Source: an uncultured Parafilimonas sp. (lineage in GTDB: Bacteria > Bacteroidota > Bacteroidia > Chitinophagales > Chitinophagaceae). From it: a stretch of 64,000 nucleotides of DNA. Of this stretch, positions 42,919-51,731 are shown one piece after another. The notes below the pieces were generated by a model. The model was not told the DNA's origin. It saw nothing but the letters and a program-made list of their open reading frames with translations, and searched no databases. The position numbers were made by a program, and so were the translations under genes. Where the stretch lies: the NCBI GenBank assembly GCA_903882935.1, contig CAIRZB010000100.1:1-64000 (forward strand). The letters run 5' to 3'. Each line of letters starts with the position of its first letter. Positions within the stretch are counted from its first letter, which is position 1.

Positions 42919-44082
42919 TTATTCCAAACTATAATCAACCCCGGTATCTTTCCAACTGCGGCTATTGGCAGAGTCAATCACGGCCTCGCAAACTTTTTGG
43001 GTTTGCAAAGCATCCTTAAAGCTGGGGCTGCATGGGCCGCCGGTTTCTAAACTCTTTAAAAAATCTGCCGCCTGGTGAATAAAGGAGTGTTCGTAACCGA
43101 TACCTAAGCCCGGCACCCACCATTTGTCCATGTAGGGCTGGTCGCCATCAGTAACGTGTATGGAGCGACAACCTTTAACAATGGAAGCATCGCTGTTGTC
43201 AAAAAACTCAAGCCGGTTAAGGTCGTGCAGGTCCCAGCGGAGGGAGCCGTTGGCGCCGTTTATTTCAAAAGTGTACAATGCCTTGTGGCCGCGTGCATAG
43301 CGGGTAGATTCAAACAGGCCCAGCGACCCATTCTCAAAATGGCAATGAAAAATACAGGCATCATCAATGCCTACTTTTTGCACTTTGCCGGTTAGCTGGT
43401 GCATCCGCTCCTTAACAAAGGTTTCTGTAACGGCAGATACATCTTTTATAGCACCGTTCAGCCACATGGCCGTATCAATGCAATGGGCCAGCAGGTCGCC
43501 AGTAACGCCCGAACCAGCCACATCTGCATCCATGCGCCAAAGGCCCTCGCCGCCTTGCGGCAGGTTGGCGTTAATCGTCCAGTCCTGCAGAAAATTAGCG
43601 CGGTAATGGTATATTTTGCCCAGCTTGCCCGATGCAATAATCTGCTTGGCAAGCGTTACTGCGGGTATACGGCGGTAGTTGTACCAAACAGTATTGGCTA
43701 CGCCTGCTTTTTCAACAGCATCTACCATGGTTTGCGATTCCGCCAACGACCTTGCCAAAGGCTTTTCGCACAGTATCATTTTACCGGCCTCTGCAGCGGC
43801 AATGGCTATTTCGGCATGGGTGTCGTTTGGGGTGCAAATGTCTACCGCATCAATGTCATCGCGTTTAATAAGGTTGCGCCAGTCTGTTTCAAACGACTCG
43901 TAGCCCCATTGTTCGGCAAAAGCTTTTGCCTTTGCCTGATTGCGTGAGCAGGCTGCCTTAAGTACCGGCTGGTACTGCAACGCCGGAAAAAAATTGCTTA
44001 TCCTGTTATAGGCATTGGAGTGTGTGCGGCCCATAAAACCTCCGCCAACCAACCCAATGCGCAGTTGTTTTTTATCGGACAT
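42919..44082 (-). CDS. Gfo/Idh/MocA-family NAD(P)-dependent oxidoreductase
   Basis: A 387-residue cytoplasmic dehydrogenase. The N-terminal Rossmann fold shows [19 protein letters not shown] (residues 6-24), then [20 protein letters not shown] and the catalytic EKPLA (about 104-108). The C-terminal Gfo/Idh/MocA_C domain has [12 protein letters not shown] with the active-site His (about 196-207). Unlike many secreted relatives there is no Tat signal. It probably oxidises or reduces a sugar or sugar-keto intermediate. It is 59 bp downstream of the TIM-barrel isomerase gene. Confidence 0.9.
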   Translation of the reverse strand: MSDKKQLRIGLVGGGFMGRTHSNAYNRISNFFPALQYQPVLKAACSRNQAKAKAFAEQWGYESFETDWRNLIKRDDIDAVDICTPNDTHAEIAIAAAEAGKMILCEKPLARSLAESQTMVDAVEKAGVANTVWYNYRRIPAVTLAKQIIASGKLGKIYHYRANFLQDWTINANLPQGGEGLWRMDADVAGSGVTGDLLAHCIDTAMWLNGAIKDVSAVTETFVKERMHQLTGKVQKVGIDDACIFHCHFENGSLGLFESTRYARGHKALYTFEINGANGSLRWDLHDLNRLEFFDNSDASIVKGCRSIHVTDGDQPYMDKWWVPGLGIGYEHSFIHQAADFLKSLETGGPCSPSFKDALQTQKVCEAVIDSANSRSWKDTGVDYSLE

Positions 44083-44141
44083 ATTGAAATCAAATTTCTT
44101 AGTTCTATAAGTATGAATTTCCTCTAAAAAAAGCTAGCTTA

Positions 44142-45176
44142 TTACGCCTCATACCAGCCATGTGCGTCACGCACTTTTATCATGGCGGCTAGGATATCGT
44201 TCCACGTTTTTTGCTGTGTCATAACGGCATTAGGGAACATACATCCATCCCAGCATATATGCCTGAAGGCTTTGGTAAGCTCGCCATTTTCATCGCGCAG
44301 CCAATAGCCCGCATCGTGGGCAATGTTTAGTTTGCCGTTGGGGTCTGTAGCCAGGCAGTGACGGCCTGTTTTATCGTGGGAGCCTGCACCAAACACCGTT
44401 CCATCGTTCTGGGCAACATGAAAATCTATTGTCCATGGCCGCAATGATGCGGTAAGGGTTTTAAGCCCGGCTTCCAAAGTAACGCGGTCGCTCCAGTCAA
44501 AATCTACCGGCAGTATCCTGTCTTCGGGGCGGTTATAACCTAACAGGTATAACAGTGTGTGCGCCATATCTGCCTGAAAACCAATGTTTGGCCGGTCTAC
44601 CGCCTCCAGTGTATCAACCATTGTTTTCCAACTGTGCATGCCGCCCCAGCAAATTTCGCCCTCAGCCGCAAGGCGTTCGCCGTATTCGGCGGCTACATCA
44701 CAGGCTTCACGAAAAGTTTCCGCAATCAGTTGGGTATTCTTTGCAGGGTCAAGCTGCCATGCCTCGGGTTTGCTGGCGGAGTCAATACGTACAATGCCGT
44801 TGGGGCGTACACCCAACTCGCGCAGCTTTCGCCCAAAGCGGCAGGAGCGGCGCACCATATCCACAAACACAGCGCGGTCTTCCTTGCTGCCCATAGCAGG
44901 CCCACCCCAAATAGGGGCTACCAGGCTGCCAATGTTCAGGTTTAACGATGCCACCCTTTCAGCCAGTCTTTTAATGCCATCGTCGGTTTCGTCAATATTA
45001 AAATGTGGCTCAAAAAGGCCAATATCTATCCCATCAAACTTTACACCGTCAACTTCCGCATCAGCGGTAAGCTTCAGCAGTTCGTCTAATGAAATGGGTG
45101 GTTCACTGTCCGGGCCTTTGCCCACAATGCCGGGCCAAGTGGCATTGTGCAGTTTGGGATAATTGTTTTTTTGCAT
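44142..45176 (-). CDS. TIM-barrel sugar phosphate isomerase/epimerase
   Basis: A 344-residue xylose-isomerase-like AP_endonuc_2 protein. Metal-site patterns are [14 protein letters not shown]-like ([12 protein letters not shown], about 175-186), [11 protein letters not shown] (about 205-215) and IDFHVAQND (about 260-268), with Glu, Asp and His ligands. ATG 45176 ([19 protein letters not shown]) is chosen. A longer frame from 45275 would translate the dispersed repeat at 45193-45238 into a non-homologous N-terminus. The role is probably isomerisation of an oxidised sugar. Confidence 0.87.
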   Translation of the reverse strand: MQKNNYPKLHNATWPGIVGKGPDSEPPISLDELLKLTADAEVDGVKFDGIDIGLFEPHFNIDETDDGIKRLAERVASLNLNIGSLVAPIWGGPAMGSKEDRAVFVDMVRRSCRFGRKLRELGVRPNGIVRIDSASKPEAWQLDPAKNTQLIAETFREACDVAAEYGERLAAEGEICWGGMHSWKTMVDTLEAVDRPNIGFQADMAHTLLYLLGYNRPEDRILPVDFDWSDRVTLEAGLKTLTASLRPWTIDFHVAQNDGTVFGAGSHDKTGRHCLATDPNGKLNIAHDAGYWLRDENGELTKAFRHICWDGCMFPNAVMTQQKTWNDILAAMIKVRDAHGWYEA

Positions 45177-45192
45177 ATCGTTAGAATTTAGA

Positions 45193-45238
45193 TCGTGAAA
45201 CGGGAATCGTGAAACGAGAAACGAGAATCGTGAATCGT
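45193..45238. repeat. dispersed CGTGAAACGAGAA repeat, copy B
   Basis: Four tandem variants (CGTGAAACGGGAAT, CGTGAAACGAGAA, ACGAGAAT, CGTGAATCGT) sit 16 bp upstream of the isomerase start. Related copies are at 32425-32456 and 39568-39621. Confidence 0.65.
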
Positions 45239-45364
45239 TAGTGGTGAATTTGCTAGTCATTTCCACTTTCTCCACAAAGCCTTATATAAGAAAACGAACA
45301 TCGGGCAAAGTTTACACTTACGTGCTGCAAAAAATGAACACTAAAAAATGTAAACTATACATTG

Positions 45365-46582
45365 CTATCCCAATACCAGGTCGGGGTTAGCCGGGCCAAA
45401 GTGCTTTAATATTACAATGGGGTCCGTGGCCGATGGGTTGGTGATGGTTACACCTTCCTGTGCTGCTTTCTCGCTGATAAAAAACTCGTCGTTGGTTAAC
45501 TGGCCGTAGCGGATGAGGGCCGGTGTTTCAATATCCCATACGCCAAGTTTACCATGCCCCTGCATAACAATGATGCCATAAGCCGCACTGTCTTTTATAA
45601 CAACGGTACGCCCTGGTAACACGGTAAGCTCTTTTGCGCTAAACGCATCCGATTTATAGCATATCCAGTTTTCCTCGTAGCCCTCGGCGTGCATTTGTTC
45701 TACTGCTTTTACCGGCTTTGGTGCCATAAAGCGGTTGGCCATGGTGTTGGGGTCAACATTTAGGTCCCAATCCAATATGTCAATCAATGAGTCAAAGTCT
45801 CCAATACTTTCTTTTGGCGAGCCATTCCACAACAACTCTTCGGAAATAATCGCTTCATTCACCAGCGACTGGTACATGGCAAATACATCAGATGCTTTTT
45901 GAGGCTCATACGTGCAAAGGCTGCCCGGTGCATGTAATAGGCCCGGTGGCACATCCCACCCAGTGCCTGGTTGCAGCCGGTATGCCTGGGAGTAGTTGGT
46001 TATTTTGTTATCGCCTTTGGTAAAGTTTACCAGGCACTCCCGTATTTCTTCTTTGGTGGTGCCCGGTGCTATACCAATAAAAGTGTAGGGAAAATCACCA
46101 CCGTGGTTGTTGAGTTGGGGAGGAAAATAATATGCTTCAGGCTTGCCCTTTTGGCCTATCAGTGCTGCCTTTTCATCATTATGGTGTACATGGTGCGGCA
46201 AAGGCCCCATATTATCAAAAAATTTGCTGTACATAGGCCAGCTTTCATATTCATTCCAAAGGCGGTCGCCTATTAGTTCACCTTTTAGTTCGTCCACCGC
46301 ATCCTTCAACAAAAAATGAAAATCCTTGTCGCCATCGCTCAGCACAACCATGCTCAAACCTTCGTTTTCGCCGGTTAAAGGGCCGTTTTTTGCTGGTGTG
46401 GTGGATGAAAGCCAGCGCTCATCAATACCACCGCGCTGCCCACCCAGCACATAGTAATCATCCGGGTGAAGCTTTATCCTTCGGCCCGGCACACAAAATG
46501 ACCTCGGCACCCAAGTTGGGGCCAACCGTAAAATGCCTTTACCTTGCTCAAGTGCTTTGGCAGCTAAACTTTGATTTTCCAT
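45365..46582 (-). CDS. phosphomannose isomerase-like cupin protein
   Basis: A 405-residue two-cupin protein resembling class I mannose-6-phosphate isomerases. LPHHVHHNDEKA (about residues 125-136), GKPEAYYF (about 141-148) and VPPGLLHAPGSL (about 208-219) place His, Glu and His where PMI has its zinc ligands. The sequence is not a standard ManA, so the substrate may be a free or keto sugar rather than mannose 6-phosphate. It lies 5 bp downstream of the DUF4432 gene and is clearly cotranscribed. Confidence 0.82.
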   Translation of the reverse strand: MENQSLAAKALEQGKGILRLAPTWVPRSFCVPGRRIKLHPDDYYVLGGQRGGIDERWLSSTTPAKNGPLTGENEGLSMVVLSDGDKDFHFLLKDAVDELKGELIGDRLWNEYESWPMYSKFFDNMGPLPHHVHHNDEKAALIGQKGKPEAYYFPPQLNNHGGDFPYTFIGIAPGTTKEEIRECLVNFTKGDNKITNYSQAYRLQPGTGWDVPPGLLHAPGSLCTYEPQKASDVFAMYQSLVNEAIISEELLWNGSPKESIGDFDSLIDILDWDLNVDPNTMANRFMAPKPVKAVEQMHAEGYEENWICYKSDAFSAKELTVLPGRTVVIKDSAAYGIIVMQGHGKLGVWDIETPALIRYGQLTNDEFFISEKAAQEGVTITNPSATDPIVILKHFGPANPDLVLG

Positions 46583-46587
46583 CGGTA

Positions 46588-47652
46588 TTATTCGCTTTCG
46601 TTAGATATTATAAAATGTTGTATGTCTGGCTTTTCTGTCAAAATATTAAATGCAAGTTCGTAACTGCGGTGTTCGCCGGGCTCAATAAAAATAAGCTCGC
46701 CTGTTTGCCTGGCATGTGCCTGCCCAACAGGCGGGTTGGTACCGGGTTCCAGCCCCGTAACATACTCACCGTTGCCCCAGTGGTGCCAGTTGGTAAACCA
46801 AGGCAGTTGCTTTTTGGCAAAGGTTAAAGCCACTGCTAGGCCAATTTTTGCATTGTACAGGCCGCAGGTACAAACGCCGTGTGCATTAGCCTCAATGTCC
46901 ACATACGCAGCATCTTCACCGGCAGCGTTGTGTATATCTAGGGGCGGCGGGCATTTGCGGAAATTGTTACTGGCATTAAAAGTTCTTTTGCTCACTTCAT
47001 CCCTTGGCTGCCAGTTGCCTTTCCAAATAATATCTGTGCCCTCATCCACCAGGGGCCAGCCAAAATTGCAATGGTATAGCAGCATGTGGGGAGCCGCTGT
47101 ATTGCCCCGGTTGATGACATTATCATGTATGCGTATCTCCGGTTTGCCTATGGTTGCCGAAATGGTTCTTACCAGTTCCAGCGCCGGGCCAAAAATCTGC
47201 ACTTGTTTAATGCTGCCGGTAATACTCATTTCCAACAGGCCCCTTGCAGGGTCGGGTTGTTGTATACTGATGATCTCTGCCGGTATATTGCTCACCAAGC
47301 CATGCAGGCCCCTTGCGCCATACTCATCCTCTTCAGGCCCGCCAATATGACTAAGGCCACAGGTGGTAACCAGCCCGCCGCCAAACGTACGCAGCCAGTC
47401 AATACCGCCGTGCGAAAACGGCTGGGGAGGCGTAATGCCAGGACTATTTAGCCAAGCAAGGTTGTATTGGTTATACCAAGCATCTGCAATATCCATGGCA
47501 CGGTCAATCACCACCTTAAACCGCAGGCCCGTGCCGGTGTTTACCCACGCGATGCGGGTACCACGGCCTGGCCCGTTGTCAAGCACGGATGTTTCTATAC
47601 CGCCAACCTGAGCGGCGTTGGTTATTTTGTTGTGCCAAGGATGGTTTGCCAA
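46588..47652 (-). CDS. DUF4432 aldose-1-epimerase-like protein
   Basis: A 354-residue galactose-mutarotase-like beta-sandwich protein of the DUF4432 family. FKVVIDRAMDIADAWYNQYN (about residues 45-64), WLRTFGGGLVTTCGL (about 85-99) and HMLLYHCNFGWPL (about 188-200) are family features; the His residues are likely catalytic. No signal peptide. It probably interconverts anomers of the sugar handled by the operon. Its start is 153 bp past the cytochrome gene, with a hairpin between. Confidence 0.87.
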   Translation of the reverse strand: MANHPWHNKITNAAQVGGIETSVLDNGPGRGTRIAWVNTGTGLRFKVVIDRAMDIADAWYNQYNLAWLNSPGITPPQPFSHGGIDWLRTFGGGLVTTCGLSHIGGPEEDEYGARGLHGLVSNIPAEIISIQQPDPARGLLEMSITGSIKQVQIFGPALELVRTISATIGKPEIRIHDNVINRGNTAAPHMLLYHCNFGWPLVDEGTDIIWKGNWQPRDEVSKRTFNASNNFRKCPPPLDIHNAAGEDAAYVDIEANAHGVCTCGLYNAKIGLAVALTFAKKQLPWFTNWHHWGNGEYVTGLEPGTNPPVGQAHARQTGELIFIEPGEHRSYELAFNILTEKPDIQHFIISNESE

Positions 47653-47716
47653 TATTATATCTCTCCCTAAAGATTATTTGTACAGTTTATTCGCTCCCTA
47701 AACTCCTGATTCAAAT

Positions 47717-47747
47717 CTGCTTGTAAGCAACTTATACTTACAAGCAG
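47717..47747. repeat. 11-bp stem-loop in the operon
   Basis: CTGCTTGTAAG (47717-47727) and CTTACAAGCAG (47737-47747) form a perfect stem with a 9-nt loop and no T-run, between the cytochrome and DUF4432 genes. It may be an RNA-processing or stability element separating expression of the first gene from the rest. Confidence 0.65.
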
Positions 47748-47805
47748 ACCTTATTATTGCATCTTCTTCTTTGCCTTTTATTTGATAAAAACCATTATTT
47801 GAATA

Positions 47806-50526
47806 CTATTTTTTCGCAAAAATGGTATCCTTGGCATTGCCACCTGCTTTTAGGTAGGCCAGCAAATCCCTTAGTTCTTCAGGGTTTAACCGGTTGATCA
47901 TCCCTGGCAGCATGGGCGAAATTTCAGATACCCTGGTGCGTACAACATCTTTCTTGGCAATATCACGGGTAACCAGCGGCGCAAACGGATTTTGCGAAAT
48001 CACGTATTTGTCAGCATCCTGGCTAATCATCCTGCCCACTACAGATCCGCCTTCTTTCAGGTAAAAAACGGTGGCACCGTACTGGTCCGAGATAGTTTTG
48101 CTCGGCTCTATAATAGCCTCCAGCATGTCTTTGTAGCTAAACCGGGTACCTAGCTGGGTAAGGTCGGGGCCAGCTACGCCGCCTTGGCCGCCCATGGTAT
48201 GGCAGGCTATGCAATACGATGCAGCAAACATGGCTTTGCCACGCTCAAAATTGCGGTGGGTTATGCCACTGTCGGCTACCTTAACGGCCTCGGCCAGTTC
48301 CCAATCGCGGCCGGGGCCCACGGGTTGCAAAGCACCTTTTGCCAGGTCCGTGCCTGAGAGTGCTACTATTGAGTCGCCTGAAAGGTCGTTGTAGTATTTA
48401 AATTGGTCCTTGGGTACATTGGCCAGCGCTGCTTTTCTGGCCCCGTCAATAAAGCCCACAAAACTATGGCCGCCCCTAAAGCTAAAGGCATGGTAAAACC
48501 ATTTAAAGTATTGGTCGCGCAGGGCTGGTGTCCAACCGGTCTTTACCTGGCTCAAAGCCGTGGCATAAAACGTTTGTTGGCCGGGCGGTATTTTGGCAAG
48601 CATACCGGCTATATCCATGCCGTACTGCGGGTTGCGCATAATAAGGTCTGATGAGTTGGTAAACTGCTGTTGCCCACTGCTGTTATCGTCTTTGGCAGCA
48701 TCCAGTATGGCCAAGGTTTTTTCCACCACTTGAGGCGCATCCAAATAAGAAAGCACTTTTATCAACCCACGGTTTAGTTCATTGCCGCTTTTGGCTGGGT
48801 ACAGCGGGTTTAAATAGGCAATCACTGCTGCTTTTGCCGCTGCATCGGGCATGCCCATGCGGGAAATCACCAGTTCAAAAGCGCGGGCAACGTCTACTTG
48901 TTGGGGTTCGGTTAGGCTGCTAAAATTTATGCCTTCCAATGCTGCCAGCAAATTGCTTTCATCTTTCTTGTCGCCTTTGCGGGCAAGGCCTATAATAGCT
49001 TGTGTAGCGGTAACGGCATCTTTTTCGGCAAGTGCTTTTTGTTGCCATTCGCTAACAGGCTGGTGCTCAATGGCAATACGGGCAGCATAGCGCACAAAAC
49101 GGTCGGTATCTTTTAAGTATGGCCAGGCAAAATCAACCGCGCCGGCTTTGGGTGCGCCATGGTATTCTTCCAGTTGCCTGCGTAGCTTTTGGGCTTCAGT
49201 AGGGGCAGGCGCCACCAAGGCTTCTGTGTTTTGTTTATTGTCGCCGTAGTACACGCGGTAAAGGTCAGATTCCAACCTGCGGCCGCCTGTTAAAAAATAC
49301 AAGGCACCGTCCGGACCAACAACGCCATCTGTTAAAGGCAAGGGCGAGCCAGACACAAACTCCTCGCCTTTTGCATCGTAAGATGCTCCTTTGGGCTGAA
49401 GGTGTATGGAATAAATGATACCAAAGCTCCAGTCGAAGATAAACACCGACCTACGGTAAGTTTCAGGGAAATGGGTGTTGCCGCCATATACCACGTTGGT
49501 GGGCGAGCCTTGGCCTATGTTTAACACGGGCGGTAAGTTATCGGGGAAAACAGGTGACCATTTATCGTTACCCGGGCGCCAGCCAAACTCCGCGCCACTG
49601 GGCACTTGGCACACGCGGATGGGGCGGTACCAAGGCAGGCCAAAATCCCATTCCATGTCCGAATCAAAGGTAAACAGGTCGCCAGCATCGTTAAACGCCA
49701 TATCAAATGGGTTGCGGAACCCAGACGCCATCAACTCCCAGTTCTTGCCCAATGAGTCAATATGGGCAATCCACCCACCATGCCAGTTAACAGTGTTATC
49801 GTGGCCGTTGGGGTCTTTTATCAGTGGCAGCAGGTTATCAATCTTCCCATCAGGGTAGTTTCGGTAACTATCCATTTGGGGTATCTTGGTAAAGTTACCC
49901 GCTATCACATACAATGATTTTTTATCTGGGGCAAGTACTATGCTATGCGGGCCATGTTCGCCTTCGCCGTCCAGCGCTTTAATAAGGGTTATTTTATCAA
50001 ACTCATCATCACCATTTAAATCCTGCAAACGGTAAAGCCCGCTGCCTTTGTTAAATTCTGAGTCGCTGTTATGGTTTATCATCACATACAGGCTGTTAAA
50101 GGCCCACAGCAAACCATGGGCGTAGCCGATGCTCACTTTCTTTTTTGATGTGTCGGCCTTGCCGCCTTCTTCCAAAGGTATGTTCAAGCGTTCTATGGCA
50201 ACTTTAGTGGCAGTGTCGCCAATGGCAGGCACCGTCATACGGTAAATGGCACCATATTGGTCGCTGGCGATGATGCGGCCTTTGCCATCAAACGTCATGG
50301 ATACCCAAGAACCTTCCCCATTTTCGGAGGGTCCGTACAGGTGGTCTGCATGAAAACCAGCGGGCAGCTTAAGGTGTGCTACTTTAGGGTCTTTCGACAA
50401 GTCGGCATCCTGCACACCGTCGCTGGTGCCTTTGCAGGAAGAAAATGCGGCCACGCATGCGGCCAGCACCAACATAAGGTACTGGTTTTTAAAAACATTG
50501 GCAGGTTTGATGCAGTTTTTGTTCAT
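47806..50526 (-). CDS. beta-propeller / cytochrome c lipoprotein dehydrogenase (PVC-type heme-binding)
   Basis: A 906-residue exported lipoprotein (AACVAAFSSCKG, lipid-anchored Cys near residue 31). Residues about 50-430 form a sugar-dehydrogenase-like beta-propeller (GEGSWVSMTFDGKGRIIASD; ANNFDMAF-type repeats such as MASGFRNPFDMAFNDAGDLF). A HEAT-like helical section follows (about 450-700). The C-terminal cytochrome c domain has the heme motif C-I-A-C-H in SYCIACHTMGG (about 770-780) and the GPDLTQLGTR Met/loop region. Related proteins, common in Planctomycetes and Bacteroidota, pass electrons from substrate oxidation to the respiratory chain. It leads the minus-strand operon. Confidence 0.9.
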   Translation of the reverse strand: MNKNCIKPANVFKNQYLMLVLAACVAAFSSCKGTSDGVQDADLSKDPKVAHLKLPAGFHADHLYGPSENGEGSWVSMTFDGKGRIIASDQYGAIYRMTVPAIGDTATKVAIERLNIPLEEGGKADTSKKKVSIGYAHGLLWAFNSLYVMINHNSDSEFNKGSGLYRLQDLNGDDEFDKITLIKALDGEGEHGPHSIVLAPDKKSLYVIAGNFTKIPQMDSYRNYPDGKIDNLLPLIKDPNGHDNTVNWHGGWIAHIDSLGKNWELMASGFRNPFDMAFNDAGDLFTFDSDMEWDFGLPWYRPIRVCQVPSGAEFGWRPGNDKWSPVFPDNLPPVLNIGQGSPTNVVYGGNTHFPETYRRSVFIFDWSFGIIYSIHLQPKGASYDAKGEEFVSGSPLPLTDGVVGPDGALYFLTGGRRLESDLYRVYYGDNKQNTEALVAPAPTEAQKLRRQLEEYHGAPKAGAVDFAWPYLKDTDRFVRYAARIAIEHQPVSEWQQKALAEKDAVTATQAIIGLARKGDKKDESNLLAALEGINFSSLTEPQQVDVARAFELVISRMGMPDAAAKAAVIAYLNPLYPAKSGNELNRGLIKVLSYLDAPQVVEKTLAILDAAKDDNSSGQQQFTNSSDLIMRNPQYGMDIAGMLAKIPPGQQTFYATALSQVKTGWTPALRDQYFKWFYHAFSFRGGHSFVGFIDGARKAALANVPKDQFKYYNDLSGDSIVALSGTDLAKGALQPVGPGRDWELAEAVKVADSGITHRNFERGKAMFAASYCIACHTMGGQGGVAGPDLTQLGTRFSYKDMLEAIIEPSKTISDQYGATVFYLKEGGSVVGRMISQDADKYVISQNPFAPLVTRDIAKKDVVRTRVSEISPMLPGMINRLNPEELRDLLAYLKAGGNAKDTIFAKK

Positions 50527-51020
50527 ACTATATTAACTGTTGTGGTAGATAAATGCTTTTTGCAAAGTTTTGCTGTAAAAATGCCGAATGAAAAAAAACA
50601 CTGCCCTGGCAACACCTGGCAGTTGCAATTGTGCGATAGCGCACCAACCCTGGGGTATGGGGCATGAGCGCAACGGCCTGCAATCATTTGGCAACAATAT
50701 TACCGCATAAATATAGGCGTATGCATTTGTAGTGCCATCCTGAACCATCCTGTTTGCCGATTTTTTTTTCTGGAGCTACTTGGCGGCGGGTAATGCAAAC
50801 GCTTGCGTGAAAATTGGGGGAGGTGGGCAGAACGAGTTACTAATAAGACACAGGTGGATGCAGTAGCAAACATATTGTTTTGGGGGAAAAACAACCAACG
50901 CCAGTTGCTTAGGTTGAACGGAGCTTTTGGCATACCACTTATAAGATGGCTGACAATAAAAAATCAGCCATTTTAGGTAAATGGATGCCGGATAAAACGC
51001 AGCTTTTATATATTTACCGC
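50527..51020. other. 494-bp divergent intergenic region
   Basis: Only short unconvincing frames occur. The minus strand has a -7-like TATATTTA near 50715, and a LacI-type palindrome lies at 50794-50809. The plus strand has TATATTTA just before ATG 51021. A long poly-T/A run occurs at 50761-50770. Confidence 0.5.
50794..50809. promoter_or_regulatory. LacI-type operator candidate (TGCAAACGCTTGCG)
   Basis: GCAA-A-CG-C-TTGC is a palindrome around a central CG, the architecture of LacI/PurR/CcpA-family operators. It lies about 270 bp upstream of the cytochrome gene that starts the sugar-oxidation operon. A sister site occurs at 41971-41986. No LacI gene is in the window. Confidence 0.5.
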
Positions 51021-51587
51021 ATGTCAAACGAAAGGCGCCAAAGGCGGCAGACGCAGCATGCTTACAAAAAGAACGCAAAGGAAATTAACTGGCCAAAAAT
51101 GAAGGCCACACTTAAAACATTGGCATGGGCCTACCCTTTGGCCGCAGTATGCTTTTTTATACTGTTCTTTTTACTAACCTTTTTTAGTGTTCAAAGCCGG
51201 AATAAAAAAAGGCGCGAAGTTTTGGCAAGCCTGGCCACCGCCACTGCGGCTATAACGAAAATTTACGATGGAAAAAACAGTCATTATGCCTCTTTCAGCT
51301 TCAGGGCTAAAGGCACAATATATAAAGGCGAAACTTTTCACGGCTATAAAGGGCATGTGGGCGACAGTGTTTGTGTGATGTACGATACCAACGAACCAAC
51401 TAAAAATATTTATTGTGTCGATGCCCAATTGGAAACCTTTCAAAAAGAGGTTTTTGAGCATTCGCTTTGGATTACTGCAATTGCGGCAGGCTTTATGTTC
51501 GTCATCATCCCCTTGGTTTTCATTTACCTTATTGTCACCGGCGATAGGCAAACAATTAACAACTACACTCGCAAAAAAAACCGCTGA
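51021..51587 (+). CDS. two-TM membrane protein with extracytoplasmic domain (DUF3592-like)
   Basis: A 188-residue protein: basic N-terminus (SNERRQRRQ), membrane helix at about 36-60, an 85-residue beta-rich domain (HYASFSFRAKGTIYKGETFH; VGDSVCVMYDTNEP) and a second helix at about 153-175. The layout and GD.V.V.Y...NP-like core resemble DUF3592. ATG 51021 is chosen because the upstream alternative at 50946 adds 25 residues that read like non-coding DNA, but it cannot be excluded. Function unknown. Confidence 0.7.
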   Translation: MSNERRQRRQTQHAYKKNAKEINWPKMKATLKTLAWAYPLAAVCFFILFFLLTFFSVQSRNKKRREVLASLATATAAITKIYDGKNSHYASFSFRAKGTIYKGETFHGYKGHVGDSVCVMYDTNEPTKNIYCVDAQLETFQKEVFEHSLWITAIAAGFMFVIIPLVFIYLIVTGDRQTINNYTRKKNR

Positions 51588-51731
51588 CTTACCCTAGCGA
51601 AATAGTTGCGGTAACATGCAACAAGGATTTAACCAAATACCCGCGCCGTGTTATGGTAAAAATCACCGTCATTTGGTTAATGGGTTATTCAGAACAGTTA
51701 TTTATTTTTATGTGCCATAAAATTTACCGCT

